In this document: positions 9,998 through 19,488 of the stretch, in pieces
Layout: each line of letters opens with the position of its first letter
Position numbering within the stretch: the first letter of the stretch is position 1
Assembly (NCBI RefSeq): GCF_904846155.1
Contig: NZ_CAJGZP010000001.1
Span: forward strand, 558,001 to 622,000
Direction: 5' to 3'
Length of the DNA: 64,000 nt
DNA from: Psychrobacter fulvigenes
Lineage (GTDB): Bacteria > Pseudomonadota > Gammaproteobacteria > Pseudomonadales > Moraxellaceae
Translations under genes and position numbers: made by a program
Notes under the pieces: model-generated
Database searches by the model: none
What the model saw: only the letters and a program-made list of their open reading frames with translations
Told to the model about the DNA's origin: nothing

Positions 9998-10810
9998 TTA
10001 ACCCCCAAACCAGCGCTGTAATAGACTCTTTTTCTTAACGTCGAGATGACGTAGCGGACGCTCTTCTCCCAAAAAACGGGCAACGATATCATCATAGCAT
10101 TGACCAGCGACTGAATCAGTATAATGAATGACTGGCTCACCGTGGTTAGATGCTTCTAGTACGGCATCGCTCTCAGGAATAACACCAAGTAACGGGACCT
10201 TTAAGATATCGTTAGAGATGGTATCAATGTCCATCATTTCATTGGCGGCAGCGCGTTCAGCGTTATAACGAGTAATGACTAAGTGCTCACGCACAGGCCC
10301 TAGGCCTTCTTCAGCTTTTTTGGTACGACTTTGTAAGATACCGATAATGCGATCAGAGTCACGTACTGATGAGATTTCAGGGTTGGTGACGATGATGGCC
10401 TCATCTGCATGGTACATTGCTAGCTGTGCACCGCGTTCGATACCTGCTGGAGAGTCGCAGATGATATAGTCGAACTGTTTTGATAGTTCGGCCATCACCT
10501 CAGCCACGCCTTCATCTGTTAGGGCATCTTTATCACGGGTTTGGCTGGCAGGCAAAATATATAAATTCTCTAGCTGCTTGTCTTTCACTAGTGCCTGTGA
10601 CAAACGGGCATTGCCGTTAATCACGTCAACAAAGTCGTACACAATGCGATTTTCACAGCCCATAATCAAGTCTAGATTACGTAAGCCCACGTCAAAATCG
10701 ATAACAACTGTTTTATAGCCACGTAATGCTAAGCCGGCGGCAAAAGATGCGCTTGTTGTGGTTTTACCCACACCGCCTTTACCTGAAGTGATTACAACAA
10801 TCTTCGCCAC
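9998..10810 (-). CDS. minD: Septum site-determining ATPase MinD
   Basis: A 270-residue ParA/MinD-type ATPase. The deviant Walker A motif GKGGVGKTT lies at about 10-18, the switch region [13 protein letters not shown] at about 35-47 and CDSPAGIE is the Walker B part. The C-terminal amphipathic membrane-targeting helix is present ([11 protein letters not shown]). It recruits MinC to the membrane and is displaced by MinE. A good Shine-Dalgarno sequence (AGGAGTG) precedes the start. minC is upstream on the same strand, but separated by an unusual 464-base spacer, so minDE may have its own promoter. Confidence 0.97.
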   Translation of the reverse strand: MAKIVVITSGKGGVGKTTTSASFAAGLALRGYKTVVIDFDVGLRNLDLIMGCENRIVYDFVDVINGNARLSQALVKDKQLENLYILPASQTRDKDALTDEGVAEVMAELSKQFDYIICDSPAGIERGAQLAMYHADEAIIVTNPEISSVRDSDRIIGILQSRTKKAEEGLGPVREHLVITRYNAERAAANEMMDIDTISNDILKVPLLGVIPESDAVLEASNHGEPVIHYTDSVAGQCYDDIVARFLGEERPLRHLDVKKKSLLQRWFGG

Positions 10811-11274
10811 AATGGCACACTCCTATAGTTAAATGGGATATCTGATAGATAAAAAATCGTTCGATAACATGTATATGTGTTTGCTACTGTCTTTTGCAGC
10901 ACCAATGAGAGGGCTACTCAATCTTATAGCTACTAAGTCTTATAAAGGGATGCTTATGAATCAACTGCACAGTTATGCTACGACTACTATCTGCGAGCGT
11001 AAGCCTAGCATAAATATACAATAATTTATAGCAAAGCTATTATGATACGGCAGTAACTTGCTCATTAGGTACTAAGGTAGCACAAGCCACTATCTATATG
11101 CTATTGCCATTATGGATAGTGGCTGAATTATCAATTTTTCGTAAGGTTTTTTTGTTAAATTAACTTACCTGAATATTAAAGCTCAGTGTTTACGCTCATA
11201 CTGATGAAGACCGTAACCCTATAAAGTCATAAGACTGATTCTAAGCGACAGTTTATAGGTAACGGTCATGGATA
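10811..11274. other. 464-base spacer between minC and minD
   Basis: No credible gene is present; a 63-codon frame at 10833-11024 on the plus strand has no family features and lies over the expected minD promoter. The stretch is AT-rich. It contains one clear inverted repeat at 11085-11124 (AGCCACTATC / GATAGTGGCT, 20-base loop) without a T-run. Its role may be a minDE leader or promoter region, but nothing in it identifies one. Confidence 0.5.
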
Positions 11275-12096
11275 TTATGAATTGTCCATAACCGTAAATA
11301 CTAAGCCTTCACCCTCAACGAAACGCACCTGTACTGGCTTGTCAATGGTCTCTTCAGGTAAGTTATCTCGTAGGCAGTAGGTACCAGCAACTGATACCAG
11401 TGATGGGTTAAACACTTGGCAAAAAATACGCGCGTCTTTATCCCCGGTTGCCCCTGCCACGAGTCTGCCTTGGGCACGGCCATAGACATGAAGGCTGTTG
11501 TCGGTAATGGCTTCAGCGCCACTATTGACACTATTGGTTAATATCAGATCACCACCAACATGGTTGATACTCTGTCCAGATCTCAGCATTTGATCGTAGA
11601 TCATACTGGTAATATGGTCAGCACTCAGTAGCGTCTCAGTAGCTGCATCTGGAGAGTTGAGAGTCTCCGATGGACTGGCGTCTTGTTCGCTGTCTTTTGA
11701 TTGTACTTCTGCGGCTTTAGGCTCAGTTGTTTGACTGATCTCAGTTTTGGGTTTTTTTGTGGGCAAGATACGTTCGATACGCTTACCATCACTTGGAAAT
11801 ATTGCCAACCTTTGTATACGCGCTTGTTCGTCAAGTAACCCTGTGACCACTCCGATGGGCTGTAGCCCCCATGACCACAGTAGATCTACCAAGGCAGATA
11901 AATTCTGCTCAACGCTACTGTCAATAACGACTGGAATGTTACTGTTCTTGTTGCTAACCAAGCCTGCTAAATGCGCTTCAATCGCTGCTGGATCATCAGT
12001 ATGCAACTGCAAGCGCGAGAATGTCAGCATCTTGCCATAGAAGCTGATCGCAGGTTGAGTGGTCGTCACTTGGTTGTCTGTATCCGAAGTCGTCAT
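11275..12096 (-). CDS. minC: Septum site-determining protein MinC
   Basis: A 273-residue FtsZ polymerisation inhibitor. The N-terminal MinC_N domain covers about 1-110. A Ser/Thr/Glu-rich linker follows at about 112-160. The C-terminal beta-helix domain is recognisable from VGGDLILTNSVNSGAEAI and the strongly conserved HVYGRAQGRLVAGATGD, then IFCQVFNPSLVSVAG. The C-terminal domain binds MinD. The protein is a little longer than E. coli MinC (231) because of the linker. It is upstream of minD on the same strand but not abutting it. Confidence 0.95.
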   Translation of the reverse strand: MTTSDTDNQVTTTQPAISFYGKMLTFSRLQLHTDDPAAIEAHLAGLVSNKNSNIPVVIDSSVEQNLSALVDLLWSWGLQPIGVVTGLLDEQARIQRLAIFPSDGKRIERILPTKKPKTEISQTTEPKAAEVQSKDSEQDASPSETLNSPDAATETLLSADHITSMIYDQMLRSGQSINHVGGDLILTNSVNSGAEAITDNSLHVYGRAQGRLVAGATGDKDARIFCQVFNPSLVSVAGTYCLRDNLPEETIDKPVQVRFVEGEGLVFTVMDNS

Positions 12097-12152
12097 AATG
12101 TAAATCCTTAAAAGATACTCATACTGCTGTGATCATGGTGCAGTTATTATTA

Positions 12153-12260
12153 TATAGTCGGAGTACTTTTAAACCGCTACTGTGCTGCTCGCCCTAGATG
12201 TACTCAGTGTACGATCTGCGGTCGATCGCCTTGTAGCGATTTTAAAATTCCTTGACTATA
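12153..12260. repeat. MITE-like repeat, family 1, copy A (108 bp)
   Basis: The element has imperfect terminal inverted repeats of about 20 bases, starting TATAGTCGGAGTACTTTTAAA and ending as the complement of TATAGTCAAGGAATTTTAAA. An internal inverted repeat reads AGATGTAC / GTACGATCT. Copy B at 22866-22973 is the same length and orientation and differs at four positions. A diverged copy lies at 35142-35250. It encodes nothing. Confidence 0.85.
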
Positions 12261-12393
12261 AGTATATCGTTAATCATTTTATGGTCATTGTTTATCATTG
12301 TGCAGTGTACTAAGAGACGCTAGGAATTAACAAGCCCTTAACAACATAAATATAGCCAAAAAGCCGTGGTTAAGTCCATGCTTGTGAGTTTGG

Positions 12394-13473
12394 CTACAGA
12401 TGAAACATCTCTCGATGCTTCCATTGCTGTACTTTGACCTGATTTTCTAGCTCTGACAAGCTATCAGAAATAATAGTGGCAATCAGCGCTTCGAGCATCG
12501 TATCTGATGTATCGATATTTGCGACACCATGAGCGATCTCTTGCATGAGCTTATCGAGAATCTCTGTACTTAATAGACGCTCATTAAGAGATAGGATGGA
12601 GTTTTCACCAATACTCTGTCCGATTTGCTGTAATTGTGACTCAATTAAGCTGCCTGCAATGGGGATAAGACGCAAATAACGGCGTAGCTCAGGGGTGTTT
12701 GCCAAACCATCTTCAATGGCTTTACCAACTTCGTTTGCCAACAGATTGCCCTCTGCTGTTGTATCGTTCAGCCTTTGCAATTGCGGTATCAGCTCTTTTC
12801 GCAACAACGATAATATGACCGCTTCAATCTCGGCGCGGTTGCGAGTAATGGTTGATTCTATCAGCGATTTTTGCATCTCAGGATCGGTTAGCTGCTGGCG
12901 ATAATTGGCAATAGTGGTCAGAATGACTCGATCAGACAGCTCTTCTAATAATAAGTCTATATAGAACTTAATACGGTTAAGCCATGGCTGTGGCAGTACT
13001 TGGTAACCAAGCTGATATAAGCGTCGCCCGATGACCACCGCCCGAAACAGTCGTAGCGCCCGCAGCTGCGGAAAACAGCCAAGCACCTCATACCAGTGGA
13101 TAAATGGGAAGAAAAACCAGCGATAATAGACCTGCTCTTTAATCGCTATCGCCCAACGTATGAGCAGCTCAACAATTAAAAACACTGTAAAAAACCCACC
13201 AGCCGTTCGCAATGGATCGTGTAGGGTGCTTTGATACCAATTAAGTCCGTCACTAAGCGCTAGCCAACCAGCAACCTCATAACTAAAGTTACTCATCAAA
13301 ATCGCATCAAGACCGATAAGCAGAAGGTCAATACTGATAACGACCAACATGATGATGTCATAAGTCAGTTTTGTGCGATTTGGTGCGGGGCGTTTAGGGC
13401 GTTGTGGTGTTGCAGAGTCTGATGAGGTATTGGGCAGAGGTTTGTTGTTTATAGAAGGGTCGGACACGGTCAT
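12394..13473 (-). CDS. Membrane protein with ion-channel-like N-terminal domain, function unknown
   Basis: A 359-residue protein of unknown function. A polar N-terminus rich in Pro/Ser (1-33) is followed by a hydrophobic segment at about 38-60 (IIMLVVISIDLLLIGLDAIL), another at about 91-112 and a shorter one at about 118-138. The arginine-rich segment LRALRLFRAVVIGRRL resembles the S4 region of voltage-gated channel folds, though no selectivity-filter motif is visible. The C-terminal about 190 residues are predicted soluble and helical (repeated ITRNRAEIEAVI, LRRYLRLIPIAGSLIES). It stands alone between minC and an acyltransferase. I would describe it as an uncharacterised membrane protein. 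Confidence 0.7.
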   Translation of the reverse strand: MTVSDPSINNKPLPNTSSDSATPQRPKRPAPNRTKLTYDIIMLVVISIDLLLIGLDAILMSNFSYEVAGWLALSDGLNWYQSTLHDPLRTAGGFFTVFLIVELLIRWAIAIKEQVYYRWFFFPFIHWYEVLGCFPQLRALRLFRAVVIGRRLYQLGYQVLPQPWLNRIKFYIDLLLEELSDRVILTTIANYRQQLTDPEMQKSLIESTITRNRAEIEAVILSLLRKELIPQLQRLNDTTAEGNLLANEVGKAIEDGLANTPELRRYLRLIPIAGSLIESQLQQIGQSIGENSILSLNERLLSTEILDKLMQEIAHGVANIDTSDTMLEALIATIISDSLSELENQVKVQQWKHREMFHL

Positions 13474-13626
13474 CCCTTATCTCAGTAAATATTTGGTTAT
13501 CTAGTTATTATAAGCAAAAAGGAGGTTTTGGTATTCCAACAACCTCCGCTGATGCATGTTCAAAAACATCATGCAGCTATTATCTCGCTATTATAAAGGA
13601 AAGCCAGTTAACTGTGAGATTAATGA

Positions 13627-14589
13627 CTAAGATTTTGACGTTTGTGGCTCATTTTCAAAGTCAGCCAACATCTCATCGATAAGATGGTCTTTTTGCTGCC
13701 ATATGTCATCAATCCAATCGAACATCTGCTTTTTGATGGCTTCATCGTTTTCGTAGCCGCCATTTTGGATAGCAGTAAATAACTCATCAGGCATATCAAT
13801 GTGACGTACATTGACACCTAAGCGTTTAATGTTGCCTTTCCATAAATCACTATAGTTTGGTACCCCATCAGGGTAAACAATGGTCATATCTAAGATGCCA
13901 TCGATATCCGTGCCCAAAGCATTGATCGCCAATGACAGACCGCCAGCGCGTGGTTTCAGCAGATGCGTATAAGGGGAGTTTTGCTTTGCGTGTTTGGCCT
14001 TGGTGAAGCGCGTACCTTCTAAGTAATTGAGTAGAGTGAACGGCTTGTCTTTGAGCAAAGAGCAGGCACGTTGAGCTTCTAGTAAGTCCTTACCTTTTAG
14101 CTCAGGGTTTTTGGCGAGCTCCTCTTTAGAATGTCGACGCATCATGGGAAAATCTAAAAAATAAAAGGTCTGACCGACCACAGGAATATAGATTAGCTCA
14201 AATTTGGTAAAAAAGCGCGTCAGCGGTAAGCGGTTTTCACTGATATATTGTACGATACTGGTATCCACCCATGATTGATGGTTACTAACAAGCAGATACT
14301 TGCCATCAATGCGTACGTCGTCAGGCAAGTTAATACGCCAATCTTTTTTTGGTAAGATGTGGTTGATGACCGCATTGTTACTTTTAATCCAGTGGTTGGC
14401 AATTTTAATGACCGTTTCGTCGGCAATAGAGGAGCCAGTGATCATTTTAGTCGCACCCATAAGCCATATGGGGATGCTGCCGCCTATACTATTTGCAGCG
14501 ATAACACCAGTGGCAGTCGCTAGCGAAACCGCTTTACCAAGTTTGGGCGCACGTTCATGCAATTTTTGAATGGAAGAAGTCAGTCGCAT
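13627..14589 (-). CDS. PlsC-type acyltransferase (YihG-like)
   Basis: A 320-residue membrane-associated acyltransferase. The HX4D catalytic motif is present as NHQSWVD (H104, D109) and the acceptor-binding motif as EGTR near residue 203. A hydrophobic N-terminal segment at about 22-50 should anchor it in the inner membrane. The family transfers acyl chains to lysophosphatidic acid or related glycerophospholipids. The extra C-terminal length and the LEGTRFT motif place it closer to E. coli YihG than to PlsC itself (about 245 residues). Single gene with its own upstream region; specific substrate not determinable. Confidence 0.85.
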   Translation of the reverse strand: MRLTSSIQKLHERAPKLGKAVSLATATGVIAANSIGGSIPIWLMGATKMITGSSIADETVIKIANHWIKSNNAVINHILPKKDWRINLPDDVRIDGKYLLVSNHQSWVDTSIVQYISENRLPLTRFFTKFELIYIPVVGQTFYFLDFPMMRRHSKEELAKNPELKGKDLLEAQRACSLLKDKPFTLLNYLEGTRFTKAKHAKQNSPYTHLLKPRAGGLSLAINALGTDIDGILDMTIVYPDGVPNYSDLWKGNIKRLGVNVRHIDMPDELFTAIQNGGYENDEAIKKQMFDWIDDIWQQKDHLIDEMLADFENEPQTSKS

Positions 14590-15130
14590 GTTAAGTCCTT
14601 TTTTATATCAGTCTTTTAATAGGTATTCAGCTCAGTCTTTAATACACAAGCCAAGGGTTTTGTTGTTAGAGTCATAAAATATGAATACTTTTATTAATGA
14701 TATACCCCAGTTTTGAGCAAATTTTTAACATTGATGATTTTAGCAGAAATCAGCAATAGTGTACGACTGTTAACGTGACTGACGGTAGCAGATAAGCGGA
14801 GATGGAAAATATACTTTTTGAGAGCTGTATGAAATTGTGAGCTGACGAGCGACTTAGGGCAGTGCGAAATCGTGCATACACACCTTGGTGTCTATGCTCT
14901 TATATGGGTAAATATAATACGCTGTGTAAGGTGCCACGCACTTTTCATACAGAGGTATGACAAAATATTACACATAGATAGCTTGGGCTTGCCATACTAT
15001 AACTGGTGTGCTTAGCATCTAAATCACTATTTTATATAGTCTTGTTGATTATATGCATAGTGTGTTTTATATTTAGAACTTACAATAGAATAAATCAAAA
15101 TTTTTAGAGTTAACTTAAGAGGAAATAATT
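14590..15130. other. 541-base intergenic region, divergent
   Basis: This lies between the divergently transcribed acyltransferase and OmpA-type lipoprotein genes. It is AT-rich, without a supported open frame, repeat copy or strong hairpin. An AGAGG ribosome-binding site precedes the ATG at 15131. Promoters for both genes are expected here, but I cannot fix them. Confidence 0.4.
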
Positions 15131-15787
15131 ATGCGTAACAAATTAATGATCGCAGCAGTCGCTTCAGGTCTAGCCCTTACTGGTTGTGTGACAGATCCAA
15201 ATACTGGACAGCAACGTTTGAATAAAGCAGCTATCGGTGGTTTGGCCGGCGCAGCAGGTGGTGCAACTATCTCAAAAGCAACTGGCGGTGATAAGACTGG
15301 CCGTGATGCTCTGATTGGTGCTGCGCTTGGTACTGGTGTTGGCTATTATATGGAGCGTCAAGCAAGACAGCTTGAGCAGCAAATGGCTGGTACTGGCGTA
15401 ACTGTTGAGCAAAACCCAACTACTGGTAACATTGATCTAGTCATGCCAGGCAATATTACTTTTGCCTTTGATGATGCAACCTTGAGCTCTTCTTTCAAGC
15501 CAACGCTTGATAAGCTTGCCTCAACGATGAATCAGTACAACCAGACTACTGTAAATATCGCAGGTCACACAGATAGTAGAGGTGCTGCATCTTACAATAT
15601 GGGTCTGTCACGTGACCGTGCTTACTCAGTAGCGAACTACTTGAGCGCACGTGGCGTATCATCAAACCGCATTAATGTGGTTGCTTATGGTGAGTCACGT
15701 CCAATTGCTGACAACAATACAGATTATGGCCGTCAGCAAAACCGCCGTGTTGAGCTAACCATCAACTCACCACAGAACTTAAACTAA
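15131..15787 (+). CDS. OmpA-family outer membrane lipoprotein (YiaD-like)
   Basis: A 218-residue lipoprotein. The signal peptide ends in the lipobox LTGC (C19). It is followed by a glycine-rich segment (about 34-75) of the glycine-zipper type (GGLAGAAGGATISKATGG, LIGAALGTGVGYY). The C-terminal OmpA/MotB peptidoglycan-binding domain spans about 105-215, with AGHTDSRG, the conserved LSRDRAYSVANYL and GESRPIADN, plus the arginines of NRRVEL. The length matches E. coli YiaD (219). It is expected to link the outer membrane to peptidoglycan. AGAGG lies upstream at good spacing, and a strong terminator follows. Confidence 0.9.
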   Translation: MRNKLMIAAVASGLALTGCVTDPNTGQQRLNKAAIGGLAGAAGGATISKATGGDKTGRDALIGAALGTGVGYYMERQARQLEQQMAGTGVTVEQNPTTGNIDLVMPGNITFAFDDATLSSSFKPTLDKLASTMNQYNQTTVNIAGHTDSRGAASYNMGLSRDRAYSVANYLSARGVSSNRINVVAYGESRPIADNNTDYGRQQNRRVELTINSPQNLN

Positions 15788-15830
15788 TAAGAAATCTTAT
15801 ATAGTACTATGTGTTGAGTATTTCGATACA

Positions 15831-15859
15831 AAAGGGTCAGCGATAAGCTGGCCTTTTTT
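15831..15859 (+). terminator. Rho-independent terminator after the OmpA-type lipoprotein gene
   Basis: GGTCAGC / GCTGGCC form a 7-bp stem with a GATAA loop, followed by TTTTTT. It lies about 45 bases after the stop codon at 15785-15787. Confidence 0.85.
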
Positions 15860-16013
15860 CTATGTCTTTAATTTGGGTTTTTGAGCAAATCTTCATTTTT
15901 CATAGTGCTTATTTTCCATAGTGCTTATCTGCTACAGCAACAATATTTATTAAATAATCCTATTATATGAAAAGCAAACACTACGAAAAAGTGATGTAAA
16001 TATAAAATTAAAT

Positions 16014-16032
16014 ATTGATAATGATTATCAAT
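16014..16032. promoter_or_regulatory. Fur box upstream of the imelysin gene
   Basis: ATTGATAATGATTATCAAT is a near-perfect 19-bp palindrome matching the Fur consensus (GATAATGATAATCATTATC). It lies 93 bases before the imelysin start codon, where a promoter would be. This predicts iron repression of the downstream cluster. Confidence 0.88.
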
Positions 16033-16124
16033 AACTTTATAATTCTTGAGTATCTATTATTGCAGTATTCTTTAATTGAGACTGACGACTACTTTTTCTT
16101 TTGCGATATCTTTTGAGGGTGTGT

Positions 16125-17585
16125 ATGACGATTACTACAGTGACGAGCCGTAAAATCTTCCCAACTACTTTAGCTGCAGCGCTTGCAGGGCTGTTGATGG
16201 TGTCGGGTTGTACCAAGCAAGCCAGTGAGGGCACTGCTGCTGACGCTGAGACGCAGACAGAGGTGCAAAACGCACAGTCGACCGACAATTCAAAGCTGTC
16301 AGCTGCTGAGCAAGCTCACACTGATAGGTTGGTCATCAGTTATGCCAATATGGCACATGCCGCTTATAAAGACTCGTTAGAAACAGCCAAATTATTGCAA
16401 ACAGCGGTAGAAACCTATGTAGCCACACCGACACAAGCAAATCTCGATGCGGCAAAAGCGGCCTATAAAGCGGCGCGTCAACCATATTCGCAAACTGAAG
16501 TTTTTCGTTTTGATGAAGGCTTTGTGACTGCTAACGATGAGCGTGCCATCGGCAGCATAGATAGCTGGGAAGGGCAGGTAAATGCTTGGCCGCTTGATGA
16601 AGCACTGATTGATTATGTCAGTGACAGCTATGAAGGTGAGTACAACAGCCAAGACAATATCGTCAATAGCGACAGCATCACTGTTGGTAGTATCAAACAA
16701 GACACCAGCGAAATCACTCCTGAACTATTAGCCGAGATGAATGAGATCGGCGGTAGTGAGGCTAATGTCACTACTGGCTATCATGCCATTGAGTTCATGC
16801 TATGGGGTCAAGATACCAATGGCGTCGGCGCAGGTGCAGGGAATCGCCCTGTGACCGATTATGTGACCGAAGCAGGTCAATGTACCAGCGGTGAAACGGT
16901 CAATGAAGATGCCAGTATATGTGAGCGTCGCGGTGAGTTTTTGAAGGCCGCTACTCAGTTGTTGGTTGATGATTTGACAGCGATGGAAGCCGAGTGGCAG
17001 CCTGAAAGTGAAAACACCTTACGTAGTGATCTTTTAGCGCGTAAATACGACAACGGTCTGCGTCAAATCCTGTACCAGATGGGCAGCCTAGCACTGGGTG
17101 AGCTGGCTTCTGAGCGTATGCAAGTCGCCTTTGTCACAGGCTCCACCGAAGATGAGCACGAATGCTTTAGCGATTTGACGCATTTAAGCTATGCCAACAA
17201 TGCGCGCGGTATTCAAAATGTCTTTAACGGCAGTTATCAGACAGTCGCTGGGAAAGCAGTCGGTGGTTATGGCATCAAAAACTATCTCATCGATAGTGGT
17301 CATAAAGAAGCTGCTGATAAGCTGGCTGCTGATTTTAAAAAGGTAGAAAGTGCCTTTAACGTCATCGTCGAAAAAGGTGAGAAAGAAGGCATTAAGGTTG
17401 ATCAGATGATTGCAACCGTTGGTCAAGCAAGTAAGCATGGCGTCTCTGCTGAAGAGCAAAACACCCGTCGTGGCTGGATTGAGGCTGGTATTACTAGCTT
17501 ACAAGAGCTGACTGATGGTATCGAAAATGCGGCAAAAGCGGTCGGTATTGATAACTTAGATGCGGACGCAGGGTCACAGTTTTAA
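16125..17585 (+). CDS. Imelysin-family (M75) iron-regulated lipoprotein
   Basis: A 486-residue imelysin/insulin-cleaving-like protein. I chose the ATG at 16125 because GAGGG is well placed, rather than the in-frame ATG at 16101. The signal peptide ends in MVSGC (lipobox C29), so it is a periplasmic lipoprotein. The family motif GxHxxE is present as GYHAIEFMLWGQD (H220, E223), with a second imelysin repeat to the C-terminus (FSDLTHLS-type region, SDLTHLSYANNARGIQNVF). Family members (IrpA, IcmP, EfeO M75 domain) take part in iron or haem handling. A Fur box lies upstream, and a di-haem oxidoreductase, a second imelysin and a DUF1513 gene follow. Confidence 0.9.
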   Translation: MTITTVTSRKIFPTTLAAALAGLLMVSGCTKQASEGTAADAETQTEVQNAQSTDNSKLSAAEQAHTDRLVISYANMAHAAYKDSLETAKLLQTAVETYVATPTQANLDAAKAAYKAARQPYSQTEVFRFDEGFVTANDERAIGSIDSWEGQVNAWPLDEALIDYVSDSYEGEYNSQDNIVNSDSITVGSIKQDTSEITPELLAEMNEIGGSEANVTTGYHAIEFMLWGQDTNGVGAGAGNRPVTDYVTEAGQCTSGETVNEDASICERRGEFLKAATQLLVDDLTAMEAEWQPESENTLRSDLLARKYDNGLRQILYQMGSLALGELASERMQVAFVTGSTEDEHECFSDLTHLSYANNARGIQNVFNGSYQTVAGKAVGGYGIKNYLIDSGHKEAADKLAADFKKVESAFNVIVEKGEKEGIKVDQMIATVGQASKHGVSAEEQNTRRGWIEAGITSLQELTDGIENAAKAVGIDNLDADAGSQF

Positions 17586-17795
17586 GTTAACCTTTGTCTT
17601 GAGTTGATTTCTATATATTTATACCTGCTAATAAGTCACGATAAACTCAAGATAAGTCTTTTTGTGAAAGTATAAATCAGATACGATACATGCGTTGTTA
17701 GCTATGGCTAGCAACGTATTTCTAAGAGCATTAAAATAGGTCGATAGCATAGCACGCGATTTTAATGGTTCTATTCTAGAACTAAGGCAACTCCT

Positions 17796-19424
17796 ATGAA
17801 CGCCATTCATATTAAACCCTCTGTTTTTTCTTCTACAATCCTCCGAAGTGTGTCATCCAAACTTGCGTTAATTATGATGGGTACACTGACTCTTAGTGCT
17901 TGTCAGCCAGCTGATAATATTGCTAATGATATTTCTGCTAATGAAAACAACCAAGCGTTAGCGCCTGAACGTACGCAAACCATTGAGGCGATCGCGGGCG
18001 TGCCAATGCAGCAGCTTGCCACATTTGACCCGCAAGAAATTAAACAAGGGGGCGACACTGGTATCACTATCACTAGTAGCGAGAGCTATTCCAAGCCTTC
18101 ATCAAACTTAACGGCTTCGCGTAAAGGCTCATTTTTTATTGGTAATGCCTTTTTTAAGCAGCCTTGGGTGGTTGCACCTGCGAGCACTGACAGTCGTGAC
18201 GGTCTAGGAGCATTGTTTAACGTCGCTGCTTGTCAATCCTGTCATATAAAAGATGGCCGTGGTCACGCTCCAATGAATAGTGAGGACGATGCTGATAGCT
18301 TGCTTATTCGACTGGCGATGCCAGCGACCACAGATGAGCAGCGAGAGCAATTACAAAACTCACTTATCGAAAAAGTAGTTCATCCGATGTATGGTGGTCA
18401 GCTGCAAGATCGCGGTATTCAAGGCGTGCCTGCCGAAGCAAGAATTGCGGTGCAATGGACAGAGAAGCCAGTCACCTTTGCCGATGGTCATGTTGAGACG
18501 CTCCGTGCGCCAACTTTTAACTTAACCAAACCTGGTTATGGTGCATTTGATGATGAGCTGATGGTATCACCGCGCGTGGCCTTACCAATGATTGGACTTG
18601 GGCTGCTTGAGCAAATTCCCGATGAAGATATCAAGAAACAAGCAGATAGCGATGACGAAAATAATGACGGTATTCGCGGTAAATTTAACTGGGTAATGGA
18701 TCCGCAAACAGGAGAGACAGCTTTAGGTCGTTTTGGCTGGAAAGCGGGGCAAACCAAGCTCCTTACCCAAAACCAAAGTGCGTTTAATGAAGACATGGGA
18801 TTGACCTCAAACATCCGTCCTCATGAATCCTGCATGCCGATGCAAACGGCTTGTTTGAATGCAACGACTGGTGCTGATGAACAAGGTAATGGTAAACCGC
18901 CCGTTGAAGTCAATGATGAAGTGGCGAAGTTTGTAGAGTTTTATACGCGTAATCTGGCGGTGCCGCATCGACGTAATGCTGATGACAAGCTAGTCTTAGC
19001 TGGCAAAAAGCGCTTTTATGATATGGGCTGCCAAAGTTGCCATACGCCAAGATATCAGTTGCCAAAAACCGACGATGACCATCTTGAGCAGCATGGGCAA
19101 GTGATTTATCCTTATACAGATTTATTGCTGCATGACATGGGTGATGACCTTGCTGATCGGACGATTGCGGGCAAGTTGCCACCGAAAGACGCGCAAGTAG
19201 AGTTTTTAGCCAACTCCTATGAATGGCGCACGCCGGCATTGTGGGGTATTGGCCTTGCGCAAACCGTCGATTCGCAAGCAACGTTTTTACATGATGGGCG
19301 TGCACGTACATTGATGGAAGCGGTACTGTGGCACGGCGGTGAAGCTGAAACACAGAAACAAAAAGTATTAAAGTTAGATAAACAAGGGCGTACTGAATTG
19401 AATGCGTTCTTAAAATCCTTATAA
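17796..19424 (+). CDS. Di-haem c-type oxidoreductase (DUF1111 family), lipoprotein
   Basis: A 542-residue protein with a lipobox (LSAC, C36). Two CxxCH c-type haem-binding motifs are present, CQSCH at 146-150 and CQSCH at 412-416. The fold is that of the COG3488 di-haem oxidoreductase family, distantly related to cytochrome c peroxidase; the usual label thiol oxidoreductase is not biochemically secure. It should sit in the periplasm on a membrane. Its place between two imelysin genes suggests a redox step in iron uptake, comparable to the role of the haem peroxidase EfeB beside EfeO. That role is inferred from context. Confidence 0.88.
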   Translation: MNAIHIKPSVFSSTILRSVSSKLALIMMGTLTLSACQPADNIANDISANENNQALAPERTQTIEAIAGVPMQQLATFDPQEIKQGGDTGITITSSESYSKPSSNLTASRKGSFFIGNAFFKQPWVVAPASTDSRDGLGALFNVAACQSCHIKDGRGHAPMNSEDDADSLLIRLAMPATTDEQREQLQNSLIEKVVHPMYGGQLQDRGIQGVPAEARIAVQWTEKPVTFADGHVETLRAPTFNLTKPGYGAFDDELMVSPRVALPMIGLGLLEQIPDEDIKKQADSDDENNDGIRGKFNWVMDPQTGETALGRFGWKAGQTKLLTQNQSAFNEDMGLTSNIRPHESCMPMQTACLNATTGADEQGNGKPPVEVNDEVAKFVEFYTRNLAVPHRRNADDKLVLAGKKRFYDMGCQSCHTPRYQLPKTDDDHLEQHGQVIYPYTDLLLHDMGDDLADRTIAGKLPPKDAQVEFLANSYEWRTPALWGIGLAQTVDSQATFLHDGRARTLMEAVLWHGGEAETQKQKVLKLDKQGRTELNAFLKSL

Positions 19425-19488
19425 AAATGATGTGGTTTATCTGCTTTTAACGACTAAAATAACTACTTATATAAATACCGAGAAACTT

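Noticed and set aside
10833..11024. 63-codon plus-strand frame between minD and minC
   Set aside because: No family motif, no good ribosome-binding site, antisense to the expected minDE leader.
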